Below are positions 60,255-64,000 of a stretch of DNA of 64,000 bases, one piece after another. The DNA comes from Streptomyces sp. V4I2. GTDB taxonomy: Bacteria > Actinomycetota > Actinomycetes > Streptomycetales > Streptomycetaceae. Every line of letters begins with the position of its first letter. Position 1 is the first letter of the stretch. The position numbers and the translations under genes were made by a program. The DNA lies in NCBI RefSeq assembly GCF_030817655.1, contig NZ_JAUSZM010000003.1, positions 8,618,001 through 8,682,000 on the forward strand, in the 5' to 3' direction. Under the pieces are notes generated by a model. The model saw nothing but the letters and a program-made list of their open reading frames with translations, was not told the DNA's origin and did not search any database.

Positions 60255-61103
60255 TCAGCCCTGGGCGGCCGCGGCCCGCAGGGCGATGCGGCCCTCGCCC
60301 GCGTACACGTTCATGGAGCTGCCCCGCAGGAAGCCCACCAGCGTCAGCCCCGCCTCCGCCGCCAGGTCCACGGCCAGTGACGAGGGCGCCGAGACCGCCG
60401 CGAGGACCGGGATGCCCGCCATCACGGCCTTCTGCGCCAGCTCGAAGGAGGCCCGGCCCGACACGAGCAGGATCGTGCGGGACAGCGGCAGGTCCCCGTT
60501 CTGCAGGGCGCGGCCGACCAGCTTGTCGACAGCGTTGTGCCGGCCCACGTCCTCCCGGATGTCGAGCAGTTCGCCGTCCTCGGAGAACAGGGCCGCCGCG
60601 TGCAGGCCCCCGGTCCGGTCGAAGACCCGCTGGGCCGCGCGCAGCCGGTCGGGGAGGCTCGCGAGCAACTCGGGTTCGACGCGGACCGGGGGAGTGTCGG
60701 AGATGGGCCAGCGGGCGGTCGTACGGACGGCGTCGAGGCTCGCCTTGCCGCACAGGCCGCAGGACGAGGTCGTGTAGACGTTCCGCTCGAGCGTGATGTC
60801 GGGCATGATCACGCCCGGCGCGGTCCGCACGTCCACCACGTTGTAGGAGTTCGAGCCGTCTACGGTCGCCCCCGCACAGTAGACAATATTCAGCAGATCG
60901 GATGCCGCGGCCAGTACACCCTCGCTCACCAGGAAACCGGCGGCGAGCGCGAAGTCGTCGCCCGGTGTGCGCATGGTGATGGCGAGCGGTTTGCCGTTCA
61001 GCCGGATCTCGAGTGGTTCCTCGGCGACGAGCGTGTCCGGGCGGCTGGAGACCACCCCGTCCCGGATGCGGATCACCTTGCGTCGTTCCGTGACTCGTCC
61101 CAT
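60255..61103 (-). CDS. fdhD: Formate dehydrogenase accessory sulfurtransferase FdhD
   Basis: 282 residues. The persulfide-carrying loop is TTSSCGLCGK with Cys115 and Cys118; other blocks are PLAITMRTPGDDFALAAGFL, EDVGRHNAVDKLVGRAL and LLVSGRASFELAQKAVMAGI. FdhD transfers sulfur from IscS to the Mo-bis-MGD cofactor, which activates formate dehydrogenase. It is the last gene of the formate dehydrogenase locus, seven bases after the FeS subunit gene. A motif-like patch lies at 60876. Confidence 0.96.
   Translation of the reverse strand: MGRVTERRKVIRIRDGVVSSRPDTLVAEEPLEIRLNGKPLAITMRTPGDDFALAAGFLVSEGVLAAASDLLNIVYCAGATVDGSNSYNVVDVRTAPGVIMPDITLERNVYTTSSCGLCGKASLDAVRTTARWPISDTPPVRVEPELLASLPDRLRAAQRVFDRTGGLHAAALFSEDGELLDIREDVGRHNAVDKLVGRALQNGDLPLSRTILLVSGRASFELAQKAVMAGIPVLAAVSAPSSLAVDLAAEAGLTLVGFLRGSSMNVYAGEGRIALRAAAAQG
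60876..60893 (-). repeat. Motif-like patch in fdhD
   Basis: ACAGTAGACAATATTCAG encodes LNIVYC with AAT ATT GTC TAC TGT, the most AT-rich stretch of the gene. It shares ACAGT and GTAGACA words but not TATGCA. Confidence 0.5.
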
Positions 61104-61110
61104 GTCCTGA

Positions 61111-61971
61111 TCAGCCCCGGTTCTGTACGTGCTGGTAGCCGAAACGGCCCTTGATGCAGAGGTTGCCGTGGGTCACCGGGTTGTCGTGCGGCGAGGTGAC
61201 CTTCACGATCTCATTGTCCTGCACGTGCAGAGTGAGGTTGCAGCCCACTCCGCAGTACGCGCACACCGTGGTCGTCTCCGTCTGCGCCGACTCGTCCCAG
61301 GTACCCGCCGCCCGCATGTCGAACTCCGACTTGAAGGACAGGGCCCCCGTGGGACACACCTCGATGCAGTTGCCGCAGTACACGCACGCCGAGTCCGTGA
61401 GCGGCCCGTCGTGCTCCACGGCGATCCGGGCGTCGAAGCCGCGCCCCACGACCGAGATCGCGAAGGTGTTCTGCCACTGGTCGCCGCAGGCGTCCACGCA
61501 CTTGTAGCAGAGGATGCACTTGTCGTAGTCGCGGACGTACAGGTCGTTGTCGACCCTCGGCTCCTCGTTCAGCCGGGCCGCGTCCGGGCCGAAACGGTCC
61601 GGCTTCGCCTCGTACTCCTTGATCCACTCTGCCACCCTCGGGGTCGTCGACATGTCGACCGAGGAGGCGAGCAGCTCCAGGACGATCTTGCGGCTGTGGC
61701 GGGCCCGCTCGGTGTCGGTCCTCACCTGCATGCCGGGCTCGGCCTTGCGGGAGCAGGCCGGGACCAGGGTGCGGGAGCCCTCGACCTCGACGACACAGAC
61801 CCGGCAGGCGTTCTTGGGGGTGAGGGTGTCGCCCTCACAGAGCGTCGGGATGTCCTTCCCGGCTGCCCGGCAGGCATCGAGGACGGTCGAGCCCTCGGGG
61901 ACCCTGGCCTCCTCCCCGTCGATGGTGAACTCCAGCAGGCGGCGGGGGATCCCCAGCGGTGTCACGGTCAT
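61111..61971 (-). CDS. Iron-sulfur subunit of formate dehydrogenase, NuoG/HoxU-like
   Basis: 286 residues from ATG 61971, overlapping the upstream stop as ATGA. A plant-type [2Fe-2S] domain (Cys45, Cys56, Cys59, Cys73) is followed by two [4Fe-4S] motifs (CILCYKCVDAC and CVYCGNCIEVC) and, at the very C-terminus, the [4Fe-4S] entry domain of a molybdopterin oxidoreductase (CAYCGVGCNLTLHV ... NLCIKGRFGYQHV), where the protein ends. In FdsA-type alpha subunits this domain continues into the Mo catalytic domain; here the catalytic part is a separate gene. It passes electrons between Mo and FMN sites. Confidence 0.9.
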   Translation of the reverse strand: MTVTPLGIPRRLLEFTIDGEEARVPEGSTVLDACRAAGKDIPTLCEGDTLTPKNACRVCVVEVEGSRTLVPACSRKAEPGMQVRTDTERARHSRKIVLELLASSVDMSTTPRVAEWIKEYEAKPDRFGPDAARLNEEPRVDNDLYVRDYDKCILCYKCVDACGDQWQNTFAISVVGRGFDARIAVEHDGPLTDSACVYCGNCIEVCPTGALSFKSEFDMRAAGTWDESAQTETTTVCAYCGVGCNLTLHVQDNEIVKVTSPHDNPVTHGNLCIKGRFGYQHVQNRG

Positions 61972-63800
61972 TCGTACGCCCCCAGGCGGTCGATGGCGGA
62001 TTCCACGGCGTTCCACGCGGTCTGTCCCAGACCGCAGATGGAGGCGTCCCGCATGGCGCGGCCGACCTCCCTGAGCAGGGCGATGTCGTCGGCCGCCGCC
62101 GCACCCGTGCGCTCCGCGATCCGGTGCAGCGCCTCCTCCTGGCGGACGGTCCCGACCCGGCACGGCACGCACTGCCCGCACGACTCGTCACGGAAGAACT
62201 CGGCGATCCGCAGGAGCAGCCGGGGCAGCGGCACCGTGTCGTCGAAGGCCATCACGACCCCCGACCCGAGCGTGGTGCCCGCCTCCCGGGTGCCTTCGAA
62301 GGTGAGCGGGATGTCCCGTTCGTCCGGCCGTACGAAGCCGCCGGCCGCCCCGCCGAGCAGCACCGCCCGCAGCCCCTCGCGCACGCCGGCCAGGTCCAGC
62401 AGTTCGCCCAGCGTGGCGCCGAACGGCAGCTCGTAGATCCCGGGCCGGTCCACGCTGCCCGACACGCAGAACAGTTTGGGCCCGGTGGACCGCTGGGTCC
62501 CGATCGCCGCGTACGCCGGGGCGCCCATGGTCAGGATCGGCAGCACGTTGACCAGCGTCTCGACGTTGTTCTCGACCGTGGGTTTGCCGAACAGGCCCTT
62601 CTCCACGGGGAACGGCGGCTTCGAGCGCGGCTCGCCCCGGTAGCCCTCGATGGAGTTGAACAGGGCCGTCTCCTCGCCGCAGATGTACGCGCCCGCGCCC
62701 CGCCGGATCTCGATGTCGAAGGCGTAGCCCTGGCCGAGGACGTCGTCGCCGAGCAGTCCACGGGCGCGCGCCTGGTCGACGGCATATTGCATACGATGTA
62801 CTGCACGCGGATATTCGCCGCGCAGATACAGAAAGCCCCGGTGCGTTCCGGTCGCGTACGCCGCGATCGTCATCGCCTCCACCAGCGCGTACGGGTCGCC
62901 CTCCATGATCACGCGGTCCTTGAAGGTGCCCGGCTCGGACTCGTCCGCGTTGCACACCAGGTAGTGCGGATGGTCGGGCTGGGACGCCGTGGCCTGCCAC
63001 TTGCGGCCGGTGGGGAAGGCGGCGCCACCGCGCCCGACCAGGCCCGAGTCGGTGACCTCACGGATGACTCCGGCGGGACCGAGGTCGAAGGCCCGGCGCA
63101 GCGCGGTGTAGCCGCCGTGGGCCCGGTAGTCGTCCAGGCTCGTCGGGTCCACGGCGCCGACGCGGCGCAGCAGGGTCAGCGACGGGTCTCCCGCCTGGGG
63201 CACCGCCATCGCCGCCGGCGGCTCGCCCGGCGCCGAGTCCGGTGCACTCGCCGCGAGTACGGCCGCCTCGACCGTCGCCGGCGCCGAGACCGCCGTACGC
63301 ACCGGATCCCCGGCCTTGATCGCGAGCGCGGCCGGAGCCCGTTCGCACAGGCCGAGGCACGGGCTGCGTTCGACCGAGACCCCGCCGGCGAGGCCGAGCC
63401 GGGCCTCGATCCCGGCACACAGCTCGGACGCCCCGGCGGCCGCGCACGCCAGGTCCGTGCACACGTGCAGCACGGTCGCGGGGCGCGGCTCGACCGAGAA
63501 CATCGCGTAGAAGGTGGCGACCCCGTACGCCTCCGCCGGCGGCACGGTCAGCCGGCGGCACAGGTAGTCCAGGGCGCCCTCGCTGATCCAGCCGACCCGG
63601 TCGTTGATCGCGTGCAGCCCCGGCAGCAGCAGGTCGCGGCGGTCCCGGGCCGCGCGCCCGCCACGGGCCCACCTGAGGTCGGCGGCCCTCATCTCATCGC
63701 GGTCGGCCCCCTCCCACGAGGACTCCGGAGGACCGAGCAGCGCGTCGACCGCCGCCCGCTCGTCGTCCGTCGGCTTGCTGTCACCGAAGTGCAGATCCAC
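61968..63800 (-). CDS. NuoE-NuoF fusion: NAD/FMN subunit of formate dehydrogenase
   Basis: 610 residues from GTG 63800 (GAGG seven bases upstream). Residues about 40-170 are NuoE-like thioredoxin fold with [2Fe-2S] cysteines (VCTDLACAAAG and CLGLC). Residues about 230-600 are NuoF-like: FMN loop GRGGAAFPTGRKW, NAD site GAGAYICGEETALFNSIEG, and the [4Fe-4S] motif CGQCVPCRVG with a distal Cys in SICGLG. It matches FdsB-like subunits of soluble NAD-dependent formate dehydrogenases. The segment AVHRMQYAV is written with the dispersed motif (CGT ATG CAA TAT GCC). Confidence 0.93.
   Translation of the reverse strand: MDLHFGDSKPTDDERAAVDALLGPPESSWEGADRDEMRAADLRWARGGRAARDRRDLLLPGLHAINDRVGWISEGALDYLCRRLTVPPAEAYGVATFYAMFSVEPRPATVLHVCTDLACAAAGASELCAGIEARLGLAGGVSVERSPCLGLCERAPAALAIKAGDPVRTAVSAPATVEAAVLAASAPDSAPGEPPAAMAVPQAGDPSLTLLRRVGAVDPTSLDDYRAHGGYTALRRAFDLGPAGVIREVTDSGLVGRGGAAFPTGRKWQATASQPDHPHYLVCNADESEPGTFKDRVIMEGDPYALVEAMTIAAYATGTHRGFLYLRGEYPRAVHRMQYAVDQARARGLLGDDVLGQGYAFDIEIRRGAGAYICGEETALFNSIEGYRGEPRSKPPFPVEKGLFGKPTVENNVETLVNVLPILTMGAPAYAAIGTQRSTGPKLFCVSGSVDRPGIYELPFGATLGELLDLAGVREGLRAVLLGGAAGGFVRPDERDIPLTFEGTREAGTTLGSGVVMAFDDTVPLPRLLLRIAEFFRDESCGQCVPCRVGTVRQEEALHRIAERTGAAAADDIALLREVGRAMRDASICGLGQTAWNAVESAIDRLGAYE
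62781..62800 (-). repeat. Dispersed motif copy in NuoEF-like gene
   Basis: TGCATAC at 62788-62794; on the minus strand GTATGCAATATGCC, almost identical to the start of the 29656 copy (GTATGCAATATGCAG). Confidence 0.75.
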
Positions 63801-63838
63801 CAGGTCACCTCACTCTTGAGCCAACTGAGCAGCTTGGG

Positions 63839-64000
63839 TCAGCCGACGGTCGTCGTGATCGGCAGCTTCTCGATGCGGATCGCCGACGCCTTGAACTCCG
63901 CCGTCCCCGCGATCGGGCAATTCGCCTCGATCGTCAGCTGGTTGGTGTCCACCTCGTCGGGAAAGTGCATGGTCATGAAGGCCAGCCCGGGCCTGAGGGC
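63839..64000 (-). CDS. C-terminus of formate dehydrogenase molybdenum subunit
   Basis: The last 53 residues of a gene that continues past the window. LRPGLAFMTMHFPDEVDTNQ, LTIEANCPIAGTAEFKASAI and RIEKLP match the end of the molybdopterin-dinucleotide-binding domain of FdhA/FdsA-type oxidoreductases. It lies upstream of the NuoEF-like gene in the same direction and completes a Mo-FeS-NAD formate dehydrogenase. Its own N-terminal architecture cannot be seen. Confidence 0.85.
   Translation of the reverse strand, partial: ALRPGLAFMTMHFPDEVDTNQLTIEANCPIAGTAEFKASAIRIEKLPITTTVG

Overview
The window is high-GC actinobacterial chromosome and reads as Streptomyces. The supporting features are the extreme third-position GC, frequent GTG and TTG starts, dense stop/start overlaps of the ATGA, GTGA and TGATG kind, a SigB-type sigma factor, a DUF5753 XRE regulator, CBM2-bearing cellulases behind CebR-type operators, and a GH75 chitosanase. 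I see no tRNA, rRNA, CRISPR array or intact insertion sequence.

Region 1 (1-21.8 kb) is a stress and housekeeping stretch. A minus-strand operon runs from a DUF2795-like protein through a CBS-pair protein, a histidine-motif membrane protein and a free-standing DJ-1/PfpI protein into a KatE-type catalase cut by the window edge. It is followed by a pyruvate-oxidase-like ThDP enzyme, a SigB-family sigma factor, a wall-associated secreted protein, a PLP-fold protein that appears to lack its lysine coupled to a NAPE-PLD-like metallo-hydrolase, a DedA protein coupled to a second metallo-hydrolase, a holin-like/alkaline-phosphatase fusion, a MoxR ATPase with a VWA/metallopeptidase partner, OsmC, a CorA-like protein, a GDPD phosphodiesterase, and a second-copy DnaK behind a HAIR-like site.

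Region 2 (21.8-30 kb) holds a lone narJ, two regulators, two methyltransferases, an ADP-ribosylglycohydrolase, a pterin dehydratase, and a WYL regulator facing a two-gene operon across a perfect palindrome.

Region 3 (30-41.5 kb) is a plant-polysaccharide island: PL11 rhamnogalacturonan lyase, GH74 xyloglucanase with CBM2, GH48 exoglucanase with CBM2, and a GH5-GH6 pair that both carry CBM2. Two CebR-type boxes lie between the divergent GH48 and GH5-GH6 units. The products are secreted and together attack crystalline cellulose, xyloglucan and pectin side regions.

Region 4 (41.5-64 kb) is mixed accessory content: a PhyH-family oxygenase, a His-rich methyltransferase, a GT39-like membrane transferase, a large HTH-STAND-WD40 protein, an SDR, GH75 chitosanase, an aldo/keto reductase, a long-chain acyl-CoA ligase, a truncated MFS gene, a LysR/BASS pair, a propeller protein and GH33 sialidase, an isochorismatase-fold protein, and a formate dehydrogenase locus (fdhD, FeS subunit, NuoE-NuoF fusion, C-terminus of the Mo subunit).

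The most unusual feature is not a gene. From 21.8 kb to the right edge, short AT-rich patches built on GTATGCR-N5-CAGT and relatives recur about every 1-4 kb, mostly inside unrelated genes, where they force codons (TAT, GCA, GTA, AGT, GAT, AAT) that are rare in the surrounding sequence. I found none in the first 21.8 kb. I know of no described element that matches.
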